A DNA stretch of 64,000 nt from Hyphomonas jannaschiana VP2 (GCF_000685215.1 NZ_ARYJ01000005.1:305355-369354), one strand, 5' to 3'; numbered from the stretch's first letter, positions 1 to 9,908 are shown. Numbers and translations are program-made. Notes: generated from the sequence alone by a model not told the origin.

Positions 1-713
1 AGCTGCGTGTCATCTGCTCTGGACCGCCTTGAATAGGGCCGGGCCCAGGAGGGCGCCGTCTGCAGGCCGTTCCGGCCAATGCTGGCCGATACCATGCCCA
101 GCGGCTTGAAGACCGATTCTTCCACCGCCTCGGCATAGGAAGAATGGGTCACGTCTTCGACGACTTCCGAAATCGTGTCGTAGGCGACGTTCTGATAGGT
201 GTGGCAATCGCCGACCGGGCAGAGCGGCTTGAGAGACCGAAGGCTGTGGCGGATGTCTGCAGCCTCCCAGCCATCCTCCAGCCGCGTGTCATAGGCATTC
301 GGGACAATACCCAGCCTGTGGGAGAGAACATCTTCGAGCGTTGCACGGTGTTCGCCGCCGCCCGGCAGCCGCAGCGAAGTGCGGAACTTCGAGACCGTAT
401 CGGTCAGGTTGAGTTCGTGCCGGTCGGCAAGGATGGCGACTTCGGTAGCTGCGACGCCCTTTGACAGCGATGCCCAGCGGAAGACCGTTTCGTCCGTCAC
501 CGGCGTGCCGCCGCGCTCAGTGACGCCATAACCGTTGGCGAAGGCGATATGGCCATGGTCGATCACCGCGACCGCCAGACCGACGATGTCTTCCTGCGCG
601 GCCAGCCGGCTGATCCGGTCATCCAGGCGCGCGTAATCTATGGTCTGGGCGAAGGCGGCGGGCAGGGGAAGGGTTGCGGCCAGGCAAATGGCCAATGTGC
701 GCAGGAGACGCAT
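1..713 (-). CDS. Serine hydrolase, beta-lactamase class C / penicillin-binding-like family (3' end cut by window)
   Basis: The frame is open to the left edge, so only about the first 237 residues are present. Residues 1-22 form a signal peptide ending in AFA-Q, so the product is probably periplasmic. Two of the three motifs of the family are visible: SLSK at residues 82-85 (nucleophile serine and lysine) and YQN at 173-175 (the Y-x-N motif). The third motif (usually HxG or KTG) would lie outside the window. These enzymes act on beta-lactams, D-amino-acid peptides or esters, and the sequence does not tell which. It is divergent from rpmH, with about 218 bp between the two starts. The ATG at 711-713 is chosen because it begins directly at the signal peptide. 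Confidence 0.85.
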   Translation of the reverse strand, partial: MRLLRTLAICLAATLPLPAAFAQTIDYARLDDRISRLAAQEDIVGLAVAVIDHGHIAFANGYGVTERGGTPVTDETVFRWASLSKGVAATEVAILADRHELNLTDTVSKFRTSLRLPGGGEHRATLEDVLSHRLGIVPNAYDTRLEDGWEAADIRHSLRSLKPLCPVGDCHTYQNVAYDTISEVVEDVTHSSYAEAVEESVFKPLGMVSASIGRNGLQTAPSWARPYSRRSRADDTQ

Positions 714-864
714 AATCTGATCCCGTGTTCATGGCCCGCCCGGCACCAGTCACACCAAGACTCTCTGCAGATGTAAAGATCGCTGGATGCCAGGGGGCGC
801 GATCTGTAAGCCCGTCTGGCAGACAGCGTGCCCGGCTGACCGCTTTTCATGCTGATTGCATGAC

Positions 865-893
865 TTGACCCGGCGCGTCCGGCCCTGTATTGG
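865..893 (+). promoter_or_regulatory. Candidate sigma-70-type promoter of rpmH
   Basis: TTGACC at 865-870 and TATTGG at 888-893 are separated by exactly 17 bp, and the predicted transcript would start near 900, about 30 bp before the rpmH start. This is a pattern match only. The rest of the 714-931 gap shows nothing else recognisable. Confidence 0.4.
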
Positions 894-931
894 CCCCCTT
901 TTCCGAGACACTTAGCTTCCAGAGCAGACTG

Positions 932-1066
932 ATGAAACGCACTTTCCAGCCGAGCAATCTCCGCCGCAAGCGCACGCACGGCTTCCGTGAGCGCATGTCC
1001 ACCAAGAACGGCCGCAAGGTCCTGGCTCGCCGCCGCGCGAAGGGCCGCAAGTCCCTCTCCGCCTAA
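932..1066 (+). CDS. rpmH: 50S ribosomal protein L34
   Basis: This 44-residue, very basic protein starts [14 protein letters not shown] and ends GRKSLSA, the standard L34 sequence and length. It is a component of the large ribosomal subunit. It is followed after 36 bp by rnpA, the near-universal bacterial arrangement, and the pair is probably cotranscribed from the promoter just upstream. Nothing unusual is seen. Confidence 0.97.
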   Translation: MKRTFQPSNLRRKRTHGFRERMSTKNGRKVLARRRAKGRKSLSA

Positions 1067-1102
1067 GAACGGCGCCAGTCCGCCTCTCCGAAGGGGTAGG
1101 CC

Positions 1103-1471
1103 GTGACGGCAGATACCGGCAAGATTTCGATTGAGGTCGTACGCCTGCGCGTGCGGCCTCAATTCATTTTCGTGCGGGGTGGCCGGGCAGAGCGGCGCAA
1201 ATCCCTCGTTGTCCAGGCCCGCAAGCGGGCCGGGGAGGCGCCGGGCGATCATGCCGGGGCCGGCTTCACCGCCACAAAGAAGATCGGCAATGCCGTCATC
1301 CGCAATCGGGCCAAACGGCGTCTTCGCGAGGCCGCACGCCAGTTGCTGCCGCGCCATGGCCGCCCCGGTTGGGACTATGTGTTCATTGCGCGTCAGGATA
1401 CCGCTGATATTGGCTGGCCGCGTTTGCTTGACGATATGGAAAGCGCACTGATAAGCCTCGCCGCTGATTAA
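1103..1471 (+). CDS. rnpA: Ribonuclease P protein component
   Basis: This 122-residue basic protein has the RNase P signature RNRAKRRLRE at residues 67-76. It binds the RNase P RNA and helps process the 5' ends of tRNA precursors. The start used is a GTG at 1103. No better ATG exists in frame, and the first about 20 residues match the usual N-terminal beta strand (RLRVRPQFIFV). It lies between rpmH and yidC as in most bacteria. The RNA partner rnpB is not in this window. Confidence 0.93.
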   Translation: MTADTGKISIEVVRLRVRPQFIFVRGGRAERRKSLVVQARKRAGEAPGDHAGAGFTATKKIGNAVIRNRAKRRLREAARQLLPRHGRPGWDYVFIARQDTADIGWPRLLDDMESALISLAAD

Positions 1472-1521
1472 ACCCCGCCGCCCGTCCGGGCGATCCTGCT
1501 TCAAGATTCCGGGACCCCGAG

Positions 1522-3342
1522 ATGGAAAAAGAAGACCAGCGCAATTTTCTGCTCGCAATGGTGCTGATGATCGCGCTCGTGCTGGGCTATCAGAAATTCT
1601 TCGTTGAGCCGGCGCAGAAGAAATATGAAGCGCAGCAAGCCGCAGTTGAGGCCGAATCCCAGGCCAAGACGGCCGATACCGGCGTTGTCGCCATCGACCA
1701 GCTGAAACCGGTCGAAGAGGCGCTGGCAGACAATGCGCGCATCGATTTCCAGGGGGAAGGCGTCGACGGCTCGATTCGCCTCGCGGGCGCGCGCATCGAT
1801 GATGTCAGCCTGCACGATTACTATCTGACGGTCGAGAAGAAGCAGGAAGTGCGCCTGTTCCGTCCGGAGAACAGCGAATACGGCTATTTCGCCACTTATT
1901 ACTGGGCTTCGGGCGGCACGCTGGTGGCGGGCCGCAATTCGCCCTGGACCGTCGTCTCGGGTGACAAGCTGACCCCGGACTCGCCGGTTGTCCTGAAACT
2001 GGAAGGCGACGGCGTCACTATTGAGCGGACCATTTCGCTCGATGAGAACTACATGTTCACCTTCACCGACAAGGTGACCAACACGTCCGACACGCCGCGC
2101 AGCTTCCGCGCGGTCGGTTCGCTTGAACGCTTTGGCGACTTCAAAGGCTTCCTTGAGGCGACCGACCCCGGCTCGTCCGTCTCGACGGCTGCGCATATGG
2201 GCCTGATGGGCCATACCGACGGCTCGCTGCGCATGAAGAAGTTCAAGGGCCTCTATGATATGAAAAGTATCAAGGGCGAGTCGGCTGATGGAACGTTCCC
2301 GGCGCCGAATGGCGGCTGGTGGGGCCTGTCCGACAAATACTGGCTGGGCGCCCTGATCCCGCAGCAGGACATGTTCTTCGCGGGCATGATCGACAAGCGC
2401 AAGCTCGCCACGGGCAAGGATCTGGAGCTTCGCACCGAGTCCGCCACACTGGACCTCGCCCCGGGCGCCAGCGCCACGATGGAGAACCGGATCTTTGCCG
2501 GCGCCAAGCGCTATGAGGTGCTGAAGGATTATGAGAAAAATCTCGGCATTCCGAAGTTCGAGGATGCCATCGACTGGGGCATGCTGTTCTTCCTGACCAA
2601 GCCGTTCTTCTATGCGCTTGAATGGCTGTCCGGCATTGTCGGCTCGTTCGGCTGGGCGATCCTGGCCTTTACCGTGCTGGTCAAGCTGCCGCTCGTGCCG
2701 CTCTACAATCAGAGCTACAAGTCCATGGCGAAGATGAAGAAGCTGCAGGAGCCGACGCAGGAAATCCGTGAACGCTTCAAGGCCGATCCGCAGCGCCAGC
2801 AGCAGGAAATCATGAAGCTCTACAAGGAAGAGGGCGCGAACCCGCTGGGCGGCTGCCTGCCCATCCTTGTGACCATCCCGATCTTCTTCGCCCTGTTCAA
2901 GACGCTCTACGCCACGATCGAGATGCGCCATGCCTCCTTCATGTTCCTGAAGGATCTCTCGGCGCCGGATCCAACCGCCATCGGCAATCTCTTCGGCCTG
3001 ATCCCGTGGTGGTCTGCGGCGGACCTGAAATCCATTCCGTTCCTCGGCATGGTGATCGGCGTCGGTATCCTGCCGATCCTGTACGGCGCGACCATGGCGG
3101 CCCTGCAGACGCTGTCACCGCCGCCGCCAGACCCGATGCAGCGCCGCATGATCCAGTTCATGCCGTTGATCTTCCTGTTCGTGTTCGGAGGATTCCCGGC
3201 TGGTCTCGTCATGTACTATGTCTGGTCGAACACGCTGTCCTTCATTCAGCAATACTTCATCATGCGCCGGAACGGGGTGGACACCGAGATCGGCAAATTC
3301 GTGAAGAAGCTGTTCTCGGGCGGCAAGGAGCCTGCCAGCTGA
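1522..3342 (+). CDS. yidC: Membrane protein insertase YidC
   Basis: The 606-residue protein inserts and folds inner-membrane proteins, alone or with SecYEG. Residues about 9-27 are the N-terminal membrane anchor, followed by a large periplasmic domain of the Gram-negative type (about 60-350). The conserved 60-kDa inner-membrane domain follows, with hydrophobic segments near 370-395, 445-470, 505-530 and 550-575. The basic cytoplasmic loop KMKKLQEPTQEIRERFK lies between the first two of these. Length is typical for proteobacteria. It follows rnpA by 50 bp and is 4 bp ahead of engB. The small yidD gene that often sits between rnpA and yidC is absent here. Confidence 0.97.
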   Translation: MEKEDQRNFLLAMVLMIALVLGYQKFFVEPAQKKYEAQQAAVEAESQAKTADTGVVAIDQLKPVEEALADNARIDFQGEGVDGSIRLAGARIDDVSLHDYYLTVEKKQEVRLFRPENSEYGYFATYYWASGGTLVAGRNSPWTVVSGDKLTPDSPVVLKLEGDGVTIERTISLDENYMFTFTDKVTNTSDTPRSFRAVGSLERFGDFKGFLEATDPGSSVSTAAHMGLMGHTDGSLRMKKFKGLYDMKSIKGESADGTFPAPNGGWWGLSDKYWLGALIPQQDMFFAGMIDKRKLATGKDLELRTESATLDLAPGASATMENRIFAGAKRYEVLKDYEKNLGIPKFEDAIDWGMLFFLTKPFFYALEWLSGIVGSFGWAILAFTVLVKLPLVPLYNQSYKSMAKMKKLQEPTQEIRERFKADPQRQQQEIMKLYKEEGANPLGGCLPILVTIPIFFALFKTLYATIEMRHASFMFLKDLSAPDPTAIGNLFGLIPWWSAADLKSIPFLGMVIGVGILPILYGATMAALQTLSPPPPDPMQRRMIQFMPLIFLFVFGGFPAGLVMYYVWSNTLSFIQQYFIMRRNGVDTEIGKFVKKLFSGGKEPAS

Positions 3343-3346
3343 TCCG

Positions 3347-4003
3347 ATGACGGAAGAGACATCCCCCGGCGAACCTGGCTTCAGCGAAGAAGCGCTGGAA
3401 GCGGGCCGTCTCCTGTTCGCGGGGGACGCCACCTTCGTCATGGGCGTGGTGAACCTCAAACAGTTGCCGCCGGCCGACCGGACGGAAGTCTGCTTCGCCG
3501 GCCGGTCGAATGTCGGCAAGTCCAGCCTGATCAATGCGCTGACCAACCGGGCGAAACTGGCCCGCTCCTCGGCAGAACCCGGCCGGACGCGAGAACTCAA
3601 CTATTTCGACATCGGTGAAGGTCAGCTCTACCTCGTGGACCTTCCGGGCTTCGGTTATGCCAAAGTGTCCCGCTCGCAGACCGAAGCGTGGACACGCCTG
3701 ACCAAGTCTTACCTGCGCGGGCGTCCGTCGCTGCGCCGGGTGTTCCTTCTGGTCGATGCCCGCCGTGGCCTGATGGATACGGACGAAGAAGTCATGGACA
3801 TAATGGACAAGTCCGCCGTGACCTATCAGATCGTCCTGACCAAGGTCGACAAGGTGGCCAAAGGCGAGGTCGACAAGCTCGCCTCGAAGATTGCCGACAA
3901 GCTGAAGAAGCGCGGGGCGGCGCATCCGGTGGTACGGATGACATCGTCCGAAAAGGGCTGGGGCATTCCCGAACTGCGCGCCGAGATCGCCGGACTGATC
4001 TAG
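3347..4003 (+). CDS. engB: Ribosome biogenesis GTP-binding protein EngB (YihA/YsxC)
   Basis: This 218-residue small GTPase is needed for assembly of the large ribosomal subunit. G1 is GRSNVGKSSL near residues 52-61, G3 is DLPGFG and G4 is TKVD, all intact. It starts 4 bp after the yidC stop, so the two are translationally close. The stop codon overlaps the stop of the convergent acylase gene in a shared CTAG. In many alphaproteobacteria argB follows directly. Here the acylase gene separates them. Confidence 0.95.
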   Translation: MTEETSPGEPGFSEEALEAGRLLFAGDATFVMGVVNLKQLPPADRTEVCFAGRSNVGKSSLINALTNRAKLARSSAEPGRTRELNYFDIGEGQLYLVDLPGFGYAKVSRSQTEAWTRLTKSYLRGRPSLRRVFLLVDARRGLMDTDEEVMDIMDKSAVTYQIVLTKVDKVAKGEVDKLASKIADKLKKRGAAHPVVRMTSSEKGWGIPELRAEIAGLI

Positions 4004-6162
4004 TCAGCGCTCTGGCCGGGGTGATAACGCCGTGTGGCGCTCTCCGCGATTTCCAGCCAGTCGAGGTGCGCCCGGCGCCAATTTTCCATAGCGAACAGCT
4101 CTGCCTGGTCGGCATAGTGCGATGAGTTCGGGTCGAGCGTCGCCGATCCGAAGGGGTGAATGACCCGGGCCGTCTGGTTGCCGTCGGCGTCCCATTCCAC
4201 AAGTGCGATCCATGTGTCTCCGGCATTCATGTGAAGCGTGCCGTCATCGCGGATCTCTGCCGGATAGACTGCGCGCAACGTGTCCGGCCCGCCGCTGATC
4301 GGCCAGGTCTGGTCCCCGCGCGCCAGCTTGTTCACTTCGCCCCATTCCGGATCGATCCGGCCGTGATGCTCCATCAGCCAGCTGACGGCCTCCCGGAATG
4401 CCGTCTCAGGGGAAGGAGGCGGAATATGGGTGTAACGCGCCGTGATTTCCCGCAGCGTTGTCAGCCCGCCGAGCGCTGCATGGCGGGAAGACATGTCCAT
4501 GTCGAAATCCCATTCTGCGAGAAAGGCTGCGGCCTCGGCCATGTCCGGCTCATCACTCCAGTCCTGCGCCAGCACCGTCTCGATCACCTGCCGTGCTTCG
4601 GAGCCTTCAGCATAGGCTGTGTCGAACTTGATGGAGAGCAGGCGCGCCCGGTCCATGGGGCCGGTGCCGTCGGTCAGTTCCATGATACGCAGGGCGCGGT
4701 TTGTCTGGTTCGTCTGAAGGCCCATGCTTTGCGGGAAGTCTTCCGGCGCCAGATTGTCCGGTCCGTCGGTTGCGCTGTAGGGGGTGTTGTTGGCATTGAA
4801 GACGAAGCCGGAGACAGGGTTGGTCAGTTTCGGCACCGCTGCCCAGTCGCGATAGCCGTCCCAGATCAGGTCCGACCGGTCGCCCGGCAGGTCGCCGCTC
4901 CAGTCCCAGGCATCGTCACGGGCCGGATACTGGGCGTTGTGGATGAAGCCGATATTCCCGTCCTTGTCCGCGAACACATAATTGATCGAGGGCAGGGCGT
5001 TCAGCGACATGGCGTCGAGGAAACTGTCGAGCCCCGTGGACCTGTTCAGCCGGTAATACTGTTCCAGCTGGCGGATCTCACCCATGCCGGCATAGCGGAT
5101 GGCGTAAGTGCCGGTTGGCGCTTCGATTACCGGTCCGTGGGCGGAGCGCAGGACGGGGCGTTTCACTTTCAGCGCAAATGGGCCCCACAGTTTCACATGC
5201 AGTATGGCGGTCGACGTCTCGAAATCCTGCCAGTCGCCATCAAGCAGGTACTGGTTCCTGTTATCCGGGTTCCTTGTGAGGACGTAGGTATCCGACAAGT
5301 CCTGCGCGCTGACCGTGTTGGCCCAGCCGATGTCATGGTTGAAACCGTGCAGGATCACCGGCGTGCCGGGGAAGATGCCGCCGGTTATGTCGAGGCCTTC
5401 GTCGGAAGCAATATGCGCCTCGTACCAGGCGACCGGCCCGGTCAGCGGCTGGTGGGAATTGATGATCAGCCGGGTGACGCCGTCCCCGCTGCGGGCAGGG
5501 GAGACAGCAAACGCATTCGATCCGCGCTCGGACAGCGTTTTCGGCGCCATCAGGAAGGCTTTCCTGTCGCCTTGCGGGTCCAGCGCGATGGATTGGGTAT
5601 AATCGTCCGAGAAGAGGCCGGTCAGCGTCTCGTCGAGGCCATAGAAGAACGGTGTCTTGAACAGGAAGCCGGCGACGATGTCCTGCGGGGTGAACGGGGC
5701 GAGGCCTGTCCAGGTCTCATCGGGGTGCTGCGAAGCATAGAGGTTCAGCCCGGCGGCATAGGCTTCGGCGATGGCTTTCACGTCATCGGGAATGTCGGTC
5801 TCGTAGCGCGCATCGATCGTGTCCCAGACGCCGAGAAGCGAGACGAGATAATCCGCCGGAGCCGCGTCTTTTCCCCGGTAACGGGCCAGCTTGCCGCGCG
5901 TCACCGCGACGACTTCCTGGATGGTCTCGAAATCATCCTCGGCATGGGCATAGGCGAGGCCGAAAGAGGCATCCCGGTCCCGCTTGCCGCGGATGTGGGG
6001 TACGCCATACTCGTCGCGCAGGATTTCCGCGTCATAGGCGTCTGCGGACGCGGCCAGCACGGCCGGAGGCGGATTGGCGGGCAGGGGATCCCAGAGCACA
6101 ACGCCAGCGCCTGCAAGGACGACCATGGCGAGTCCCGCCAGACCGGACAGAATTCGTATCAT
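4000..6162 (-). CDS. Penicillin acylase family N-terminal-nucleophile hydrolase
   Basis: The 720-residue protein has an N-terminal hydrophobic signal or anchor (residues 1-24), then the small-subunit region starting with the family motif DEYGVPHI. A GSNAFAV motif follows, in which Ser215 is the predicted autocleavage site and catalytic N-terminal nucleophile. The beta-subunit motifs HPLTGP-like (NSHQPLTGPVAWYEAH) and GFNHDIGWANT are present. The family hydrolyses amide bonds of penicillins, acyl-homoserine lactones or related acyl amides in the periplasm, and the substrate cannot be read from the sequence. The gene is convergent with engB and divergent from argB (165 bp gap). Confidence 0.9.
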   Translation of the reverse strand: MIRILSGLAGLAMVVLAGAGVVLWDPLPANPPPAVLAASADAYDAEILRDEYGVPHIRGKRDRDASFGLAYAHAEDDFETIQEVVAVTRGKLARYRGKDAAPADYLVSLLGVWDTIDARYETDIPDDVKAIAEAYAAGLNLYASQHPDETWTGLAPFTPQDIVAGFLFKTPFFYGLDETLTGLFSDDYTQSIALDPQGDRKAFLMAPKTLSERGSNAFAVSPARSGDGVTRLIINSHQPLTGPVAWYEAHIASDEGLDITGGIFPGTPVILHGFNHDIGWANTVSAQDLSDTYVLTRNPDNRNQYLLDGDWQDFETSTAILHVKLWGPFALKVKRPVLRSAHGPVIEAPTGTYAIRYAGMGEIRQLEQYYRLNRSTGLDSFLDAMSLNALPSINYVFADKDGNIGFIHNAQYPARDDAWDWSGDLPGDRSDLIWDGYRDWAAVPKLTNPVSGFVFNANNTPYSATDGPDNLAPEDFPQSMGLQTNQTNRALRIMELTDGTGPMDRARLLSIKFDTAYAEGSEARQVIETVLAQDWSDEPDMAEAAAFLAEWDFDMDMSSRHAALGGLTTLREITARYTHIPPPSPETAFREAVSWLMEHHGRIDPEWGEVNKLARGDQTWPISGGPDTLRAVYPAEIRDDGTLHMNAGDTWIALVEWDADGNQTARVIHPFGSATLDPNSSHYADQAELFAMENWRRAHLDWLEIAESATRRYHPGQSAD

Positions 6163-6327
6163 CTGTAGTGCTTCCTGAACCCCATTCAGCCCTGGACCTT
6201 AAAAGGCTTTTCCCGTCCGGCAAGCCGCTTATCGGTATGGGGGAAATTCCGGATGCTGGCTGCGCACAGCGATTGCCGCGGCGAATAGGCGTTTCACCCG
6301 GCCGCAAAGCGCGTTAAAGGGGCGGCC

Positions 6328-7224
6328 ATGACTGACGAGTTCTCTGCCGCCCAATTCACTGCGAAAACCCTGTCCGAGGCGCTGCCCTATATCCAGCGCT
6401 ATGCCGGACAGATCATTGTCGTGAAATATGGCGGCCACGCCATGGTGGACGAAACCCTGTCCGCCATGTTCGCCCGCGATGTGGTCCTCCTGAAGACGCT
6501 GGGCATTCATCCGGTCATCGTGCATGGCGGCGGCCCGCAGATCGGCAAGCTGCTGGACCGGCTGGGCATCGTCTCCGAATTCAAGGGCGGCCTGCGCGTC
6601 ACCGATGAAGCGACCATGGAAGTGGTCGAAATGGTGCTCTCCGGCCCGATCAACAAATCCATCGTTCGGGCGATCAATCAGGCCGGTGGCCTGGCTGTGG
6701 GCCTGTCGGGCTCTGACGGCCAGCTGCTGCAGGCGACCAAGGCCACCAAGACCGAACGCGACCCGGACAGCCATATCGAACAGGTGCTCGACCTTGGCTT
6801 TGTCGGTGAGCCCACCGGCGTGGACACGAGCGTCATCGAAGCCCTTCTGAAGGCCGATTCGCAGCTGATCCCGGTCGTTGCACCGGTGGCCATGGGGCCG
6901 GACGGGCACCGGTTCAACGTGAATGCCGACACGGCTGCGGGCGCACTTGCCGAGGCGCTGGGTGCCAGCCGCCTCCTGCTTCTGACGGATGTCGCCGGCG
7001 TGCTCGACAAGGACAAGAACCTGATGCGCGACATCAAGGTGGCCGACATCCCGCGCCTGATCGAAGACGGCACAGCTGTTGGTGGCATGATACCGAAGCT
7101 TGAAACCGCGGCCCATTCCGTAAATCATGGTGTCGGGGCGGCGGTTATTCTGGATGGACGTGCGCCGCACGCCCTCCTCATGGAGCTGTTTACCGAACAT
7201 GGCGCTGGAACGCTCATTTCGTAA
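6328..7224 (+). CDS. argB: Acetylglutamate kinase
   Basis: The 298-residue enzyme phosphorylates N-acetyl-L-glutamate, the second step of arginine synthesis in the cytoplasm. Visible motifs are VVKYGGHAM near residue 35, the HGGGPQIG loop near 68-75, and the C-terminal GGMIPKLE segment that binds nucleotide. Length is normal. The last 26 bp overlap the start of the next gene, which suggests translational coupling with a gene unrelated to arginine synthesis. Confidence 0.96.
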   Translation: MTDEFSAAQFTAKTLSEALPYIQRYAGQIIVVKYGGHAMVDETLSAMFARDVVLLKTLGIHPVIVHGGGPQIGKLLDRLGIVSEFKGGLRVTDEATMEVVEMVLSGPINKSIVRAINQAGGLAVGLSGSDGQLLQATKATKTERDPDSHIEQVLDLGFVGEPTGVDTSVIEALLKADSQLIPVVAPVAMGPDGHRFNVNADTAAGALAEALGASRLLLLTDVAGVLDKDKNLMRDIKVADIPRLIEDGTAVGGMIPKLETAAHSVNHGVGAAVILDGRAPHALLMELFTEHGAGTLIS

Positions 7225-8245
7225 CGTCCTGGTGGTCCTTGCGGCTGCTGTCTGTTTCCCTGTCCTGACCGCGACCGCGCAAGCGTCCGGCGCGAAGGAT
7301 GGCTGGAAGCTGTGCAACAAGACGTCCTACATCATTGATGCCGCCATCGGCGTGCCTGAGGAAAAAGACGTCACCGTCGAGGGCTGGCTGAAGCTGCGTC
7401 CCGGTGAGTGCAAGGTGGCGGTCGAGACGCCGCTGGAGCCGAAATATCATTTCCTGTATGCGCGCACCTCGCCGGCCCATCGTGGTGGCCCGCGCGAATG
7501 GGGCGGCCGTACCGAGCTGTGTGTGGACCCCACCGGCAGCTTCACGCTGGAAAACCCGCCCGAATGCGCCCCGATGGGACTGGAAGCACGTGGTTTCCGG
7601 GCGGTGGAGATCTCCAGCAAGGTGCGCTGGACGACAGACCTGACCGAGATCGAGAATTACAGCCTGGACAAGGCCCGCGCAGCCGGCCTGCAGCGCCTCC
7701 TCGAGGAAGCCGGCATTACCAGCGGCGCCATCGACGGCAATATCGGCCGGCGCACCCGGCTCGCCATCGGGGAGTTCCTCAAGCAGAACAATCTGCCCGC
7801 CACGACGTCGGATGATGACCTGATCGATTTCCTTGAACAGGTGGCCAAGGACCGGGGCCGCAATGTCGGCTTCAACCTCTGTAACCGCACCAAGAAGCGT
7901 ATCTGGAGCGCCATTGCCCGGCGCGGAGCCGAAGGCTGGGAAAGCCGGGGCTGGTGGCTGCTGGAAGCAGGCGGCTGTGCCCGCGTGATCGACCGGCCGC
8001 TGCGCGGCACCGAATACTATGTCTATGGCGAGATGGAGGACGGCTCCAAGATCCGCACCCTGTCCAAGGCGTCGGATGCGTTCTGCGTCGGCCATGCGAA
8101 ATTCGCGATTGCCGGGCGGGACCAGTGCGAAGCCTCTGCCTATCGCACGGCGCTGTTCGCTGCGACGCCCCCGCCAACCGAGCGCAAGCTGGTGTTCGAA
8201 TTCTTCGAACGGGACTTTGCCAAGGCAGGCGGCAATGACCGCTAA
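7199..8245 (+). CDS. DUF1036 protein with two DUF1036 domains flanking a peptidoglycan-binding-like segment
   Basis: The 348-residue protein starts inside the end of argB. The ATG at 7199 is chosen because it gives a clean signal peptide (cleavage after about residue 28, TAQA), while upstream in-frame starts add unrelated residues. Two similar DUF1036 units are seen, [16 protein letters not shown] near residues 37-52 and [16 protein letters not shown] near 224-239, each with conserved cysteines. Between them is a helical stretch with [17 protein letters not shown], which looks like a peptidoglycan-binding fold repeat. It is probably periplasmic. The biochemical function of DUF1036 is unknown. 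It overlaps the next gene by 11 bp. Confidence 0.85.
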   Translation: MALERSFRNVLVVLAAAVCFPVLTATAQASGAKDGWKLCNKTSYIIDAAIGVPEEKDVTVEGWLKLRPGECKVAVETPLEPKYHFLYARTSPAHRGGPREWGGRTELCVDPTGSFTLENPPECAPMGLEARGFRAVEISSKVRWTTDLTEIENYSLDKARAAGLQRLLEEAGITSGAIDGNIGRRTRLAIGEFLKQNNLPATTSDDDLIDFLEQVAKDRGRNVGFNLCNRTKKRIWSAIARRGAEGWESRGWWLLEAGGCARVIDRPLRGTEYYVYGEMEDGSKIRTLSKASDAFCVGHAKFAIAGRDQCEASAYRTALFAATPPPTERKLVFEFFERDFAKAGGNDR

Positions 8246-8981
8246 GGCCGCTGGCGTCCACATCGCCCCGTTCGGGAAGTTCGACCATGTCACCGACTGG
8301 GTCTTCGATCTCGACAACACGCTGTATCCGGCCGAGTGCGATCTCTTCGCCGAGATCGACACGCGGATGACGGCCTTCGTGTCCCGCGCGCTGGCCCTGC
8401 CGCCGGATGAAGCACGGAAGGTGCAGAAAGACTATTACAAGACCTACGGCACCACGCTGTCGGGTCTGATGCAGGTCAACCGGATCGAGCCGGCCGATTT
8501 CCTGCACTATGTGCACGACATCGACCTGTCTCCCTTGCCGGACCTGCCGGGCCTGCGCGCCGCGATTGAGGCGCTGCCGGGCCGGAAGTTCGTCTACACC
8601 AATGGCTCGCGCCGCCATGCAGAGCGTGTGACGGAGAAGATGGGCCTTTCGCACCTCTTCCATGACAGTTTCGGCATCGAGGACGCGGCCTACACGCCCA
8701 AGCCGAAACAGGACTCTTATGACCGCTTCTGCGGGCTGCATGGCGTGGATCCGAAACAGGCGATCTTTTTCGAGGATCTTGCCCGCAACCTGCTGCCGGC
8801 CAAGGATATGGGCTTCACCACGGTGCTGGTTCATTCCGAAAAGGACTGGAGCCACGAGCCCATCGAGGCCCGGCCTGCGACGCTTGAGGACATTTTGAAG
8901 GATGACGGGCCGGACCACATCGACTATGTCACCGGCGACCTCGCAGCCTTCCTCGAAGCCGCGCGGGACACGCTGAAATAA
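8235..8981 (+). CDS. HAD-superfamily pyrimidine 5'-nucleotidase
   Basis: The 248-residue protein carries the HAD nucleophile motif FDLDNTLY near residues 23-30, a TNG motif II and a later FFEDLARN motif IV. The pattern matches the SDT1/pyrimidine 5'-nucleotidase subfamily, which dephosphorylates UMP or CMP. The ATG at 8235 overlaps the end of the upstream DUF1036 gene by 11 bp and has no better competitor. It precedes dapD by 38 bp and is probably part of the same transcript. Substrate assignment is by family resemblance only. Confidence 0.88.
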   Translation: MTAKAAGVHIAPFGKFDHVTDWVFDLDNTLYPAECDLFAEIDTRMTAFVSRALALPPDEARKVQKDYYKTYGTTLSGLMQVNRIEPADFLHYVHDIDLSPLPDLPGLRAAIEALPGRKFVYTNGSRRHAERVTEKMGLSHLFHDSFGIEDAAYTPKPKQDSYDRFCGLHGVDPKQAIFFEDLARNLLPAKDMGFTTVLVHSEKDWSHEPIEARPATLEDILKDDGPDHIDYVTGDLAAFLEAARDTLK

Positions 8982-9019
8982 GAACCAGAGCCTAAAAACA
9001 AAAAACTGGGGGACAACCC

Positions 9020-9847
9020 ATGACCGAAGCCCTTGCCCGCGTAATCGATTCTGCCTGGGAGGCGCGCGACACGCTCTCCACCGAAACGAAAGGCGAAGTG
9101 CGCGATGTCGTGGATGCCGCCATCGACCTGATCGACAAGGGCGAGGCGCGCGTCGCCGAGAAGGGCGCTGACGGGGAATGGGTCGTGCACCAGTGGCTGA
9201 AGAAGGCCGTGCTCCTGTCCTTCCGCCTCAACGCCAATGGCATGATCGGCGGTGTGCCGGGCGGCGGCAACTGGTGGGACAAGGTGCCTTCCAAATTTGA
9301 AGGCTGGGGCGAGACCGAGTTCAAAGAGGCAGGCTTCCGCGCCGTGCCGCCTTGCGCCGTGCGCCGCGGGGCGTTTGTCGCGCCGAATGCCGTGCTGATG
9401 CCGTCTTATGTGAATATCGGCGCCTATGTCGGCGAAGGCACGATGATCGACACCTGGGCCTCTGTCGGCTCCTGTGCGCAGGTCGGCGCGAACTGCCACA
9501 TCTCCGCCGGCACCGGCATCGGCGGCGTGCTGGAGCCGCTGCAGGCGAACCCGACCATCATCGAGGACAATTGCTTCATCGGCGCGCGCTCCGAAGTCGT
9601 CGAAGGCGTGATCGTGGGGGAGGGATCTGTCATCGCCATGGGCGTGTTCATCACCCAGTCCACCAAGATCGTGAACCGCGCGACGGGTGAGATCAGCTAT
9701 GGCAAAATCCCGCCTTACTCCGTCGTCGTGCCCGGCACGCTGCCGGACAAGAACGGCGGCCCGAGCCTCGCCTGCGCTGTCATCGTGAAAACGGTCGACG
9801 CCCAGACGCGCTCCAAGACCGGCGTGAACGAGCTGCTGCGGGACTAG
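9020..9847 (+). CDS. dapD: 2,3,4,5-tetrahydropyridine-2,6-dicarboxylate N-succinyltransferase
   Basis: The 275-residue enzyme adds succinyl to tetrahydrodipicolinate in the succinylase branch of lysine and diaminopimelate synthesis. The C-terminal half is a left-handed beta helix of hexapeptide repeats (for example [20 protein letters not shown] and [19 protein letters not shown]). Length fits the family. A strong ribosome site (ctggggg) lies about 10 bp before the ATG. The last 18 bp before the stop recur exactly 804 bp downstream, after the next gene. Confidence 0.96.
   Translation: MTEALARVIDSAWEARDTLSTETKGEVRDVVDAAIDLIDKGEARVAEKGADGEWVVHQWLKKAVLLSFRLNANGMIGGVPGGGNWWDKVPSKFEGWGETEFKEAGFRAVPPCAVRRGAFVAPNAVLMPSYVNIGAYVGEGTMIDTWASVGSCAQVGANCHISAGTGIGGVLEPLQANPTIIEDNCFIGARSEVVEGVIVGEGSVIAMGVFITQSTKIVNRATGEISYGKIPPYSVVVPGTLPDKNGGPSLACAVIVKTVDAQTRSKTGVNELLRD
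9827..9844 (+). repeat. Direct repeat copy 1, inside the dapD 3' end
   Basis: AACGAGCTGCTGCGGGAC encodes the last residues of DapD (NELLRD). The same 18 bases occur at 10631-10648. With a few mismatches the similarity extends to about 28 bp (CGGC before, AG after). Confidence 0.9.
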
Positions 9848-9908
9848 CCGGCGCCCTCGGGTTGCGTTGGCCTGATTGACGCGCTACCTTTGCGAGCAAG
9901 GGGGCGCC

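Noticed and set aside
1501..2931. A 476-codon minus-strand frame opposite yidC
   Set aside because: yidC on the plus strand is certain; the frame is rich in His/Arg/Gln, typical of antisense readings.
4156..6168. A 670-codon plus-strand frame across the acylase gene
   Set aside because: Same reason: the minus strand has the family motifs; the plus frame has no recognisable domain.
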